From NCBI GenBank assembly GCA_027887005.1, contig JAPCJI010000007.1, forward strand, positions 1-64,000: a DNA stretch of 64,000 nucleotides, written 5' to 3'. Under the pieces are notes generated by a model. The model ran no database searches. It saw only the letters and a program-made list of their open reading frames with translations, and had not been told where the DNA came from. The DNA is from Nitrososphaerota archaeon (GTDB taxonomy: Archaea; Thermoproteota; Nitrososphaeria; Nitrososphaerales; Gagatemarchaeaceae). This document shows, piece after piece, positions 33,266 through 41,308 of this stretch (position 1 is the stretch's first letter; every line of letters starts with the position of its first letter). Position numbers and translations under genes: made by a program.

Positions 33266-34714
33266 ATGGGAGCCCGGACCGGAAGCCAGTTCCTGTCAAG
33301 GCTGGATGATACGCCTCGTGAATTGTGGTACGGAGAAGAGAGGATCACAGGAAGCGTCTCGAAGCACAGGGCGTTCAGCAGCATAGCGAAGTCGATAGCC
33401 GAGCTCTACGACATGCAGAGCAAGGAGGGCCTCGAGGAGACGATGACCTACCCTTCTCCATCAACGGGAGAGAGGTTTGGCGCGAGCTTCCTACAGCCGA
33501 AAACAAGGGAGGACCTGGCGAAGAGGACGAAGATGATGAAGACCTGGGCCGATTATTCAGGAGGGGTGCTTGGGCGGACGCCCGACTATCTGAACAGCTC
33601 AGTAATGGCCATGGCAGCGGCTGCGGAATTCTTCGGAAGAGAGGGACACGATTTTGCAGGGAACGTCACGAAGTACTATGAATACATCAGAGAAAATGAC
33701 CTGCTTCTTACTCACACACTGATCAATCCCCAGACGAACAGGGGGGTGGGCCCGTCGAAACAGGCGGACCCTTTCACCGCTGCCAGGGTTCTCGAGAAGA
33801 ACTCCGAAGGGGTGATCGTAAGGGGGGCGAGGATGCTTGCGACCCTTCCGATTGCAGACGAGATAATGGTCTTCCCGTCGACGGTGGTTCGCTCTGGTCA
33901 GGACGACATGCCCTACTCTATTGCGTTCGCACTGCCTGTGAGCGCAAAGGGCCTGAAGTTCATTTGCCGCGAGTCCTTCGCGGCCACCTCGACCTACGAC
34001 CATCCGCTGGCCTCCCGATTCGACGAACAGGACGCGGTGGTCGTATTCGAGGATGTGCTCGTCCCCTGGGAGAGGGTCTTCATCCTTGAGGACCCAGAGA
34101 GGGCGAACAGGGTGAGCGAGGCGACGGACGCGATTGTGTTCATGGCGCATCAGGCGACCGTCAGGGAGATAGCGAAGGCGGAATTCATCGCAGGGCTCGC
34201 TACGATAGTGGCTGAGACCATCGGGGCAGACCAGTTCCCCCACGTTCAGGAGAAGATCACGGACATCCTTCTAACAGTGGAATCGATGAAGGCTTTCCTG
34301 GCCTCGAGCGAGGTGAATGCGAAGCAGAACCGCTGGGGTCTGCTAACTCCGGACTACGTGCCCATCAACTCGGCAAGGAACCTTTGGCCCAGGGTGGCGC
34401 CCAACCTCGCCGTCGTGATAAAACAGATTGGCGCGAGCGGGCTGATGGCGATACCGCCGGAGGAAGTACTGCGGGGCGGCGCACGGCCGGATGTCGACAG
34501 GTACTATCAGGCCAAGCTGGCTGGCGCCCAAGATAGAATACGGCTGTTCAAGCTCGCCTGGGACGCGGTCGGGAGCTCGTTTGGAGGGCGGCAGGAGCTG
34601 TACGAGAGGTTCTTCTTTGGCGACCCCGTGAGGATGGCGAGCGCATATTACAACTGGTACAACAAGGAACCCTACAAGGAACGGGTCAGAGGCTTCCTGA
34701 AGAGGGAACAATAG
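33266..34714 (+). CDS. FADH2-dependent 4-hydroxyphenylacetate 3-monooxygenase, HpaB family
   Basis: 482 aa, ATG start. HpaB-type acyl-CoA-dehydrogenase fold: THTLINPQTNRGVGPS (about 150-165) matches the flavin-binding arginine segment, EDVLVPWERVFILED (about 264-278) the central motif, and SSFGGRQELYERFFFGDP the C-terminal signature. Hydroxylates a phenolic ring ortho to the OH using FADH2 and oxygen. The reductase partner is probably the HpaC-like gene at 35733. The related 4-hydroxybutyryl-CoA dehydratase is less likely: its cluster-ligand cysteines are not seen and an extradiol dioxygenase follows 13 bases downstream. Confidence 0.85.
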   Translation: MGARTGSQFLSRLDDTPRELWYGEERITGSVSKHRAFSSIAKSIAELYDMQSKEGLEETMTYPSPSTGERFGASFLQPKTREDLAKRTKMMKTWADYSGGVLGRTPDYLNSSVMAMAAAAEFFGREGHDFAGNVTKYYEYIRENDLLLTHTLINPQTNRGVGPSKQADPFTAARVLEKNSEGVIVRGARMLATLPIADEIMVFPSTVVRSGQDDMPYSIAFALPVSAKGLKFICRESFAATSTYDHPLASRFDEQDAVVVFEDVLVPWERVFILEDPERANRVSEATDAIVFMAHQATVREIAKAEFIAGLATIVAETIGADQFPHVQEKITDILLTVESMKAFLASSEVNAKQNRWGLLTPDYVPINSARNLWPRVAPNLAVVIKQIGASGLMAIPPEEVLRGGARPDVDRYYQAKLAGAQDRIRLFKLAWDAVGSSFGGRQELYERFFFGDPVRMASAYYNWYNKEPYKERVRGFLKREQ

Positions 34715-34727
34715 GAGTAGAAACTTC

Positions 34728-35729
34728 GTGGAAGCAGGCTTCAATATCGTCAAGGCAGGGCATATCGAATTCCTCGTAACAGACCTGAAAGAGGCAACCC
34801 GCTTCTACGTCGACACCCTTGGTTTCGTCGTCACCGAGAGGGACGCGTCCCACGCTTACCTCCGAGGCCTCGAGGACAGGCAGCATCACTGCCTATTGCT
34901 CACGAAGTCCCCTTCCCCTGGCGTCGGACATCTAGCATTCAAGGTCGCCGAAGATGGAGAGCTAGAAGCGCTGGAGCGGGCCTACGCGAGGAAGGGAGCG
35001 TTCACTAAGTGGGTGAAGGAGGGCGAGGAAAGGGGGCAGGGAAGGGCGCTTGTGGTCGAGGACCAATTCGGATTCCCGGTGGAGTTCTATTCGAGGATGA
35101 AGCATGAAGAATGGATGCTGCAGAAGTACGACAGGTACAGGGGAGCGAAGGTGATGCGGCTGGACCACTTCAACATCATGCTCCCCAGCGCGGCCTCCGC
35201 CTTCGATTGGTATGTGAAATCCTTGGGCTTCGGTTGCACGGAGATCACGGAGACCGAGGGTCCGAAACCTTCGATGTGGGCGGCCTGGCTGAGGCGGAAG
35301 CACACATGCCACGACCTCGCCCTCACCACGGGGAAGGGGCCTAGGGTCCACCATGCGGGCTTCACCGTGGCTGACAGGATGTCGATCATGGACTGCGCCG
35401 ACCTCCTTGCGTCGACGGGATACCTTGAGAGCATGGAGCGGGGACCCGGAAGGCACGGAGTCTCGAACGCCTTCTTCCTGTACCTCAGAGACCCAGACGG
35501 GAACAGGCTCGAGCTTTACACTGGGGATTACCTCAGCGCGGACCCTGATTGGAAGCCGATCAGGTGGAAGCTAAACGACCCACAGAGGCAGACGTTCTGG
35601 GGAGCGAAGACGCCGGAGAGCTGGTTCAATGAAGCGATGCTCGTGAAGTCACCGAAGACCGGGAAGCTCTTGCAGGTCTCCAGTCCCAAGATCCAGGACC
35701 GGCCGGACTACCTTCTCTCGGCGCACTAG
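34728..35729 (+). CDS. Homoprotocatechuate 2,3-dioxygenase-like extradiol dioxygenase
   Basis: 333 aa, GTG start. Two vicinal-oxygen-chelate domains. The second holds the metal triad in MRLDHFN (His about 144), RVHHAGF (His about 206) and NRLELYTGDY (Glu about 259). MERGPGRHGVSNAFFLYLRD and the tail NDPQRQTFWG match the Mn/Fe homoprotocatechuate 2,3-dioxygenases closely. Opens the ring of 3,4-dihydroxyphenylacetate, the product expected from the monooxygenase just upstream. It needs oxygen, so the organism must meet oxic conditions. Closely spaced after hpaB-like, which implies an operon. Confidence 0.87.
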   Translation: MEAGFNIVKAGHIEFLVTDLKEATRFYVDTLGFVVTERDASHAYLRGLEDRQHHCLLLTKSPSPGVGHLAFKVAEDGELEALERAYARKGAFTKWVKEGEERGQGRALVVEDQFGFPVEFYSRMKHEEWMLQKYDRYRGAKVMRLDHFNIMLPSAASAFDWYVKSLGFGCTEITETEGPKPSMWAAWLRRKHTCHDLALTTGKGPRVHHAGFTVADRMSIMDCADLLASTGYLESMERGPGRHGVSNAFFLYLRDPDGNRLELYTGDYLSADPDWKPIRWKLNDPQRQTFWGAKTPESWFNEAMLVKSPKTGKLLQVSSPKIQDRPDYLLSAH

Positions 35730-35732
35730 GAG

Positions 35733-36230
35733 CTACCAGATGATGTCCGAGGGCGGAGCCGGGTGCTCGGGCGTCTCTGTCGTGGTGTATTGCTGGACAT
35801 AGTAGACAAGGGGCTTCTTTCCGTTCAGGGCCTTGGCGGAGACCACCTCACCTACTATCAGCGAATGGTCGCCCCCCTGGTAGACCTTCCAGGCCTTGCA
35901 CTCGATCACTGCCCGGGCTCCGTCGATGATGGGCGACCGCGTGACCCCTTGGATGAATTTCAGTCCGTCAAACCTGTCGCGTGCCTCGGTCCTGCCTGCG
36001 AACTTGTCCGAAACAGACCTCTGGTCGTCGGCGAGGAAATTCACTGCGAAGGCCTTGGCCGCGATGAACAGGTCGTGGAGTTGGGAACTCTTCGCGATGG
36101 AAACGAGGACGAGAGGGGGTTCGAGCGAAACGCTCGTGAAGGAGCTCACGGTGATCCCCTTGGGGCCGTCAGTGTCCTGCGCGGTGACGACCGTGACGCC
36201 CTGTGGGAAGACACGCATCGCCTGCTTCAT
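35733..36230 (-). CDS. Flavin reductase, HpaC-like
   Basis: 165 aa, ATG start. Flavin reductase fold: FPQGVTVVTAQDTDGPKGIT (about 8-27) with TVSSFTSVSLEPPLVLVS is the FMN/FAD-binding signature, and GDHSLIVGEV the C-terminal motif. Supplies reduced flavin to a two-component monooxygenase, most likely the HpaB-like enzyme at 33266. Convergent with the dioxygenase gene, 3 bases apart. The 172 bases upstream, to the permease stop at 36403, hold its promoter; a GTTTATAG lies at 36302-36309, but the box position is not clear. Confidence 0.85.
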   Translation of the reverse strand: MKQAMRVFPQGVTVVTAQDTDGPKGITVSSFTSVSLEPPLVLVSIAKSSQLHDLFIAAKAFAVNFLADDQRSVSDKFAGRTEARDRFDGLKFIQGVTRSPIIDGARAVIECKAWKVYQGGDHSLIVGEVVSAKALNGKKPLVYYVQQYTTTETPEHPAPPSDIIW

Positions 36231-36402
36231 ACCCGCCTGGAGGTCAGGTTCCAGTTCTGTTCACCCGCTCAGCTCCCACGTTTAGGAACCGAATCTAGGC
36301 TCGTTTATAGTATTGCAGCGACTACGAGCAGTCGGTCTTCCAAGAGGGTCGGCTGTCCCCTGTCTTTGTCCCCGTCACCCTTCGCCTCGAGTTTAGGTTC
36401 CC

Positions 36403-37845
36403 CTAGCTCGGAGGTGAATTCCTAGGCCTGAACTTCCTGTAGATTCTCCAGATGAGAACGATGAAATCTCCAAGGAATTTGTTGTCCCTCCTCAGGTTTC
36501 TTGAGAAAACGGCCTCTTCTGACGTGAACTCGTGCTTGAGTTCGTGGATGTCCGTCTTCTTGGAGAAGTAGAGGTAGATCGGAATACCCAGCAGAACGAA
36601 TAGCGACCCAACGACCTTGTCGAAGAGTGACGTAGAGTACAACAGGTAAGCGCTGACCCCCACCCCAAGCCATGGAAGCACTGTTTGACCGTGAAGACCG
36701 TGTTCCCCAGGTTTCTTCAGAACGAGGAGAGAAAGACAAACGAGCAGATAGCACACTCCGAGATTGAAGACCGCGAACGAGATGAGCGCGGAAATGCCGG
36801 AGAAGGGCATAAGGACCATTGCGACCACAGCCTCGAGGATTACGGCGACGTAGGGCGTCTTGAAACGAGGATGAACCTTCTGGAGCCCTTTGGGTAGCAA
36901 CCCTTCGGCCGACATGGCGTATATCAGACGGGCGGTGCCCAGGACTTCGGTCTCGTCCGTGCCTGAGACCGACGCGAGGGCGCCCACGCTGGTGATTATG
37001 GCCCCCGCCGTGCCCAGGAGCGTTGTGCTGACCAACACCAGTGGTATTGGGCTTGTCGCAAGCTCGGCCCAGTTGATTACCCCGGAGACTGCGAAGTTGG
37101 TCATCACATAGAAGAATATCACGATGGCCATGCCGGTGATCAGCGCCTTTGGAATATTCTTCTTTGGGTTTACGACTTCACTGGCAGGAAGGCTCCCCAG
37201 TTCGAACCCTGCGTACGCCCAGAAGATCAATACCAGTACGGTGCTGAAGTTATTCAAACCGAGGGGCGCGAGGGGGGAATAATTCCCAAGCAAGCCGGGC
37301 TTGACTACCATCAAGCCCACGCCCAGGAGGATGATGAGGAGGAGGGGGGTTAGCTTCGCAATCGTCAGGACATCATTAAGTCGACCAGCGGCTTTGACCC
37401 CGAAGATGTTGATCGCGGTGATCGCTAGTATGAAGACGACTCTCACAATCAGTTGTGCTCCGAAGTTCAATGGGACGAAGTACTGGAGGTAGTTCGTGAA
37501 CACTATCGCGAAGACGGGTAGCGCGATTATCTCAGCAATGGTCATGCTCCATCCTGCTATGAACCCGTAGAAGTCGTCGAATGCTTCTGAGACGTAGGCG
37601 AACGACCCACCGACGTTTGGAACGTAGTATGCACAGTATCCGAAAACCAGAACCAGCACCATCGAAATTGCCCCGCCGATTATCCAGACAACCAGGGAGA
37701 AGGGGCCTATCAGGCCCGCGACGAGACCCGGGACGATGTAGATGTCGCTCCCGACGATGGCACCGATTACGATGTTCATCAGGTCAAAGTAGGACAGCTC
37801 TCGCTTTAGTTCCAACGACGAGTGCCATGGGGCGATTCCTCCCAC
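36403..37845 (-). CDS. APC-superfamily amino-acid permease
   Basis: 480 aa, GTG start, about 12 membrane segments. NIVIGAIVGSDIYIVPGL (about 25-42) is the first-helix substrate-binding motif of amino acid/polyamine/organocation carriers, and PVFAIVFTNYL and FWAYAGFELG follow in helices 3 and 6. Imports an amino acid or amine. Its position after the aromatic catabolic genes suggests an aromatic amino acid, without direct proof. Confidence 0.85.
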   Translation of the reverse strand: MGGIAPWHSSLELKRELSYFDLMNIVIGAIVGSDIYIVPGLVAGLIGPFSLVVWIIGGAISMVLVLVFGYCAYYVPNVGGSFAYVSEAFDDFYGFIAGWSMTIAEIIALPVFAIVFTNYLQYFVPLNFGAQLIVRVVFILAITAINIFGVKAAGRLNDVLTIAKLTPLLLIILLGVGLMVVKPGLLGNYSPLAPLGLNNFSTVLVLIFWAYAGFELGSLPASEVVNPKKNIPKALITGMAIVIFFYVMTNFAVSGVINWAELATSPIPLVLVSTTLLGTAGAIITSVGALASVSGTDETEVLGTARLIYAMSAEGLLPKGLQKVHPRFKTPYVAVILEAVVAMVLMPFSGISALISFAVFNLGVCYLLVCLSLLVLKKPGEHGLHGQTVLPWLGVGVSAYLLYSTSLFDKVVGSLFVLLGIPIYLYFSKKTDIHELKHEFTSEEAVFSRNLRRDNKFLGDFIVLIWRIYRKFRPRNSPPS

Positions 37846-37864
37846 TATTTTGGTTTGGGGGAGA

Positions 37865-38866
37865 CTAGACCGAGACGATAAGGAGGTAGGTTCCGGCAGC
37901 TATGATGGCCGCCACAGGTATTGTAATGATCCACGCCCAGACGATTCTCCGCGCGACGCCCCACTTGACAGTCGACGCCCCCATGGTCGCGCCCGAGCCC
38001 ATCACACTTCCGCTCACGACGTGAGTGGTGCTCACCGGGATTCCAAAGAAGGAGGAGCCGATTATCGTCGCTGCAGACGCCGTTTCGATGGAGAAGCCGT
38101 GGACCGGGTCGAGTTTGGTCATCCTAAACCCAAGGGTCCTTACAATCCTCCAGCCTCCGAAGAGCGTTCCCAGGGCTATGGATGATGCGGCCAAGACTGC
38201 CACCCAGAGGGGGACTGCGAAGGAGGGAATCCAGTTAACCGAGACAAGAAGAGCTGTGACCACACCCATCGTCTTCTGTGCGTCGTTGGTGCCGTGGCTA
38301 AGGCTGACCAGAGCGGAAGAAACGAGTTGGAACCGCCTGAAGTACCGGTTGACTACGTGAAGTGGGATGGTGAAGAAGGACCTGATCAAGACAATCATTA
38401 GCACGAAGGCCGCGGCGAAACCGATGATCGGGGACAAGACCATGAAAGTGAGCGTCTTATCGAGCCCGGCCCAGGCGAGGGACCCTATCCCGGCTCTTGT
38501 TATGGCCGCGCCAACCAACCCACCAATGAGGGCGTGGGACGAACTGGAAGGAAGGCCCAGATACCAGGTGATTAGGTCCCAGGTGATTCCACCCACAAGG
38601 GCGGCCAGGATCAGATCAGGAGTAACGACGGACGGATTGATTATTCCTTTCCCCACCGTGGTGGCTACTGCGACGCCGAACAGACCAAAAGCTACGAAGT
38701 TGAAGAAGGCTGCCATCGACACAGCGGCGAAGGGCGGGAGCACCTTGGTCGAAATGACCGTGGAGACAGAATTTGCGGCGTCATGGAAGCCGTTGACGAA
38801 GTCGAAGCTGTATGCCACGACGATTATGCCCAGTATGTAGACTGCCTGAAGGTCCATTAGGCCCAC
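37865..38866 (-). CDS. pitA: PiT-family inorganic phosphate permease
   Basis: 333 aa. The two PiT signatures are present: FDFVNGFHDAANSVSTVISTKVL (about 21-43) and, in the second half, ALVSLSHGTNDAQKTMG (about 186-202). About ten membrane helices. Symports phosphate with H+ or Na+. The DUF47/PhoU-like gene directly upstream (1-base gap) is its usual regulator and partner. Confidence 0.93.
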   Translation of the reverse strand: MGLMDLQAVYILGIIVVAYSFDFVNGFHDAANSVSTVISTKVLPPFAAVSMAAFFNFVAFGLFGVAVATTVGKGIINPSVVTPDLILAALVGGITWDLITWYLGLPSSSSHALIGGLVGAAITRAGIGSLAWAGLDKTLTFMVLSPIIGFAAAFVLMIVLIRSFFTIPLHVVNRYFRRFQLVSSALVSLSHGTNDAQKTMGVVTALLVSVNWIPSFAVPLWVAVLAASSIALGTLFGGWRIVRTLGFRMTKLDPVHGFSIETASAATIIGSSFFGIPVSTTHVVSGSVMGSGATMGASTVKWGVARRIVWAWIITIPVAAIIAAGTYLLIVSV

Positions 38867-38867
38867 C

Positions 38868-39494
38868 CTAGGTGTGCTTGATTAGGACGTCTCTGAGGAC
38901 GAAGCTTACGTCTTCGCATCGGTCTGTCACAGTCTCCAGGTGCTCGTAGATCTCCTTGAGCTTCAGGATGACTATCACGTCCTGGCTTTTGAAAAGGGTC
39001 GCAACGGACTCGTTGAGAAGGACGTCCGCCTCGTTTTCAAGCCTGTCAACTTCGATCAGCCTCTTGTCGATTTCCTTCTTGTCCAGCTTTCTCATGGACA
39101 GGAAGGCCTGATGCATTTGTTCGACCGAAGCCCGGACTATGCCGGCGAACCTGATCATTGACTCCGTCGGGCCCGTGATCTCGAAGAGAACGATTCTGTT
39201 CATCACCGAGTACATGTAGTCGAGGACGTCATCGTAGAGGGAAGCGAGCTTCGTGAGGTCGTCCTGGTCGATGGGAGTGATGAAGCTCCGGTTTACCCTT
39301 TCGTAGACGTCATGGACGATGTTGTCCCCAGCGTGCTCGATTCCTTTGAATTCATTCCTGCGCTCGTCCATGTTGTCAAAGGAGGTGATCGCGGCTTCGA
39401 GCTTTGTCGCCCCCAGGAGGACGTTTGCAGATTCCTCTTCAAGAACGTCGAAGAAGGCCTTGTCCTGAGGTATGATCCATTCCTTGAGGCCCAT
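38868..39494 (-). CDS. DUF47 (PhoU-like) regulator of the phosphate permease
   Basis: 208 aa from ATG 39494, chosen because a TATA-like AAGATATTAC (39521-39530 on the minus strand) lies about 30 bases before it and homology begins with MGLKEWIIPQDKAFFDVLEEES. All-helical PhoU-like bundle with the metal-binding repeats GIEHAGDNIVHDVYERVN and RLENEADVLLNESV. Works with PiT transporters; the permease start follows 1 base downstream. Confidence 0.9.
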   Translation of the reverse strand: MGLKEWIIPQDKAFFDVLEEESANVLLGATKLEAAITSFDNMDERRNEFKGIEHAGDNIVHDVYERVNRSFITPIDQDDLTKLASLYDDVLDYMYSVMNRIVLFEITGPTESMIRFAGIVRASVEQMHQAFLSMRKLDKKEIDKRLIEVDRLENEADVLLNESVATLFKSQDVIVILKLKEIYEHLETVTDRCEDVSFVLRDVLIKHT

Positions 39495-39629
39495 CTGAAC
39501 CCGGCCCGCCTGGAAGGACGTAATATCTTTTCCATCCACACGGACTAGGATCGCGAAGAGCGGGTGCCATGAACCGACAGCGTCGGCAGGTGAGTTGACT
39601 TTGATTCGATAGACGGTGGTGCCGCCTGG

Positions 39630-40076
39630 TTACGATGGGCTCTCGGATTCGCCTTCCCCCGCGATGTCTGCAAGACGTCTTGAAAGGGCCCTCAGCTTCG
39701 CCAGGTGAGGCCGGAGATCGGAGCTTCTAGACTTGCTGAGGTCTTCGGCGTATGATACGAAACCGCTCATCTCGTTCATCATGTCGTCGACCGTTTGAGG
39801 TCTCCTGAACCTTGGGCCGAAGGATGTTTCGAGGCCCTCGCTGGCCTTTGCCGTCAGCTGGTACCTTCCGTCGTCCTTCGCCTTGACGAGCCCGTCCTCA
39901 TCGAGTTGTTTGAGGAGCGGGTATATTGAGCCCGGGGAGGGACGCCACCACCCTCGGGTCATGGATTCGATTCCGTCCATTATTTCCACTCCGTTCTTCG
40001 GAGAGGTGCGAAGGATCGTGAGAACCATCATTCTGAGCCCTCGTTTCCTGTGGGGTCCGAATCGGAAGGGCCACAT
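39630..40076 (-). CDS. PadR-family transcriptional regulator
   Basis: 148 aa, ATG start with TATA-like CTTATATCC about 25 bases upstream. N-terminal winged HTH (about 10-85): RMMVLTILRTSPKNGVEIMDGI and RPSPGSIYPLLKQLDEDGLV are the PadR signatures. The C-terminal helix (about 100-140) serves dimerisation. Two tandem ATCGSTTTTCCGAT repeats at 40111-40140, between this gene and the divergent SHOCT gene, are its likely operator. PadR proteins usually repress membrane transporters or stress proteins. Confidence 0.88.
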   Translation of the reverse strand: MWPFRFGPHRKRGLRMMVLTILRTSPKNGVEIMDGIESMTRGWWRPSPGSIYPLLKQLDEDGLVKAKDDGRYQLTAKASEGLETSFGPRFRRPQTVDDMMNEMSGFVSYAEDLSKSRSSDLRPHLAKLRALSRRLADIAGEGESESPS

Positions 40077-40110
40077 ATCGATCCGAACCTCGTCGTCGGA
40101 TATAAGAGAC

Positions 40111-40140
40111 TATCGCTTTTCCGATTATCGGTTTTCCGAT
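40111..40140. promoter_or_regulatory. Tandem 15-base repeat, likely PadR operator
   Basis: TATCGCTTTTCCGAT (40111-40125) is immediately followed by TATCGGTTTTCCGAT (40126-40140). The second copy contains the palindrome ATCGG-TTTT-CCGAT. It lies between the divergent TATA elements of the PadR gene (about 40098-40106) and of the SHOCT gene (CTTAAGA, 40144-40150), so a bound protein would affect both. Confidence 0.65.
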
Positions 40141-40188
40141 ATGCTTAAGAGGAGAACCTGAGGGAGGTCACCAAGAGGCGAAAACAAA

Positions 40189-40572
40189 GTGAATCCATAC
40201 AACAATGAGATGCTCCACAGGCGGAGGGCCGTTGTCTGGGTAATAGGGGGCCTGATTGTACTTGTCGCCGCAATTATTGCGGTCGCTGGGCTGGCGAGGC
40301 TCTACTGGTATCCTAGCGTGATGGCCTACAACGGAGCCTATGGCGGCTGGTTCTTCTTCCCGTTCTTCTTCCCATTCGGGTTCCTGTTCTTCTTCTTCGT
40401 CATCTTCGCCCTTGGCAGGCTGTTCTTCTGGCCATGGGGCTGGGGTGGGAGGAGAGGCTACTGGTATCAATACAGCGGGGCTGAAGAGATCCTTCGGGAA
40501 AGATATGCGAAGGGGGAGATAACCAAGGAGCAGCTCGACCAGATGATGCGAGACCTGTGGCAGCACCGGTAA
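40189..40572 (+). CDS. Membrane protein with C-terminal SHOCT domain
   Basis: 127 aa, GTG start. Two hydrophobic segments (about 13-35 and an extremely Phe-rich one at 54-80, with FFFPFFFPFGFLFFFF), then a SHOCT motif EEILRERYAKGEITKEQLDQ (about 99-118). SHOCT modules often occur on membrane or regulatory proteins with unclear roles. Divergent from, and probably controlled by, the PadR gene. Confidence 0.78.
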   Translation: MNPYNNEMLHRRRAVVWVIGGLIVLVAAIIAVAGLARLYWYPSVMAYNGAYGGWFFFPFFFPFGFLFFFFVIFALGRLFFWPWGWGGRRGYWYQYSGAEEILRERYAKGEITKEQLDQMMRDLWQHR

Positions 40573-40662
40573 CCGCAGGTCTCGCCGGACTTTCTTGTTC
40601 TCTCACCTAACCTCCGACGATTGCGAACCGATTTATCAAGGCCGATTGGACGAACGCCGTAG

Positions 40663-41148
40663 ATGGATGACGTAGTGGTCCGGAGGGGCACCAGAGCGGA
40701 CACGGGTCCTTTCCTCCGACTGCTTGGTGCATTGGCCGATTTTGAGCACCTAGAACCTCCCACGCAGGAAGGCAAGAAACGAATCATCAAGGACATCTTC
40801 GTCAACAAGAGGGTGAACTTGCTGATGGCCCAGACGCACGGGGTGCACGTTGGCTACGCACTGTACTTCTACACCTATTCGTCGTTCCTGGCGAGGCCAA
40901 CGCTGTACATTGAAGACCTGTTCGTCCTCGAGGCCTACAGGAAGCACGGGATAGGTCTCGCACTCTTCAGGCGGTGTGCGGAAGAAGCAATCAAGACGGA
41001 GTGCGGGAGGATGGAGTGGTCGGTGCTGGGTTGGAATACGAAGGCAATCGTCTTCTATGAAGGTCTGGGCGCGCGTCACCTAAGAGAGTGGCAGGTGTTC
41101 AGGCTCACCAGGGACAAGTTCGGGTCTGCCTCACTCAAGGCCTCCTGA
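40663..41148 (+). CDS. GNAT acetyltransferase, diamine acetyltransferase-like
   Basis: 161 aa, ATG start about 30 bases after TATA-like GATTTATC. The pattern RPTLYIEDLFVLEAYRKHGIG (about 84-104) with MEWSVLGWNTKAIVFYEGLGA (about 125-145) matches spermidine/spermine and thialysine acetyltransferases, where the glutamate-aspartate pair and the W-N-x-x-A-x-x-F-Y segment are conserved. Polyamine or lysine-analogue acetylation is likely. The following 150 bases hold only a GGCCG-CTCCTT-CGGCC hairpin and the dikinase promoter. Confidence 0.8.
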   Translation: MDDVVVRRGTRADTGPFLRLLGALADFEHLEPPTQEGKKRIIKDIFVNKRVNLLMAQTHGVHVGYALYFYTYSSFLARPTLYIEDLFVLEAYRKHGIGLALFRRCAEEAIKTECGRMEWSVLGWNTKAIVFYEGLGARHLREWQVFRLTRDKFGSASLKAS

Positions 41149-41308
41149 GAACCTAGCTGGAACAAGGCCGCTCCTTCGGCCCTCTCAAGCGCCGGGACCA
41201 GCTTCCAGTTAGCCCGAAGGGTGTCGGTCGGTAGGATAGACAATCCCATATTCGATTCAAAGGGAATATTACAAATATACGCCCCGATTGTGAGCCTTGC
41301 TACAGCCT

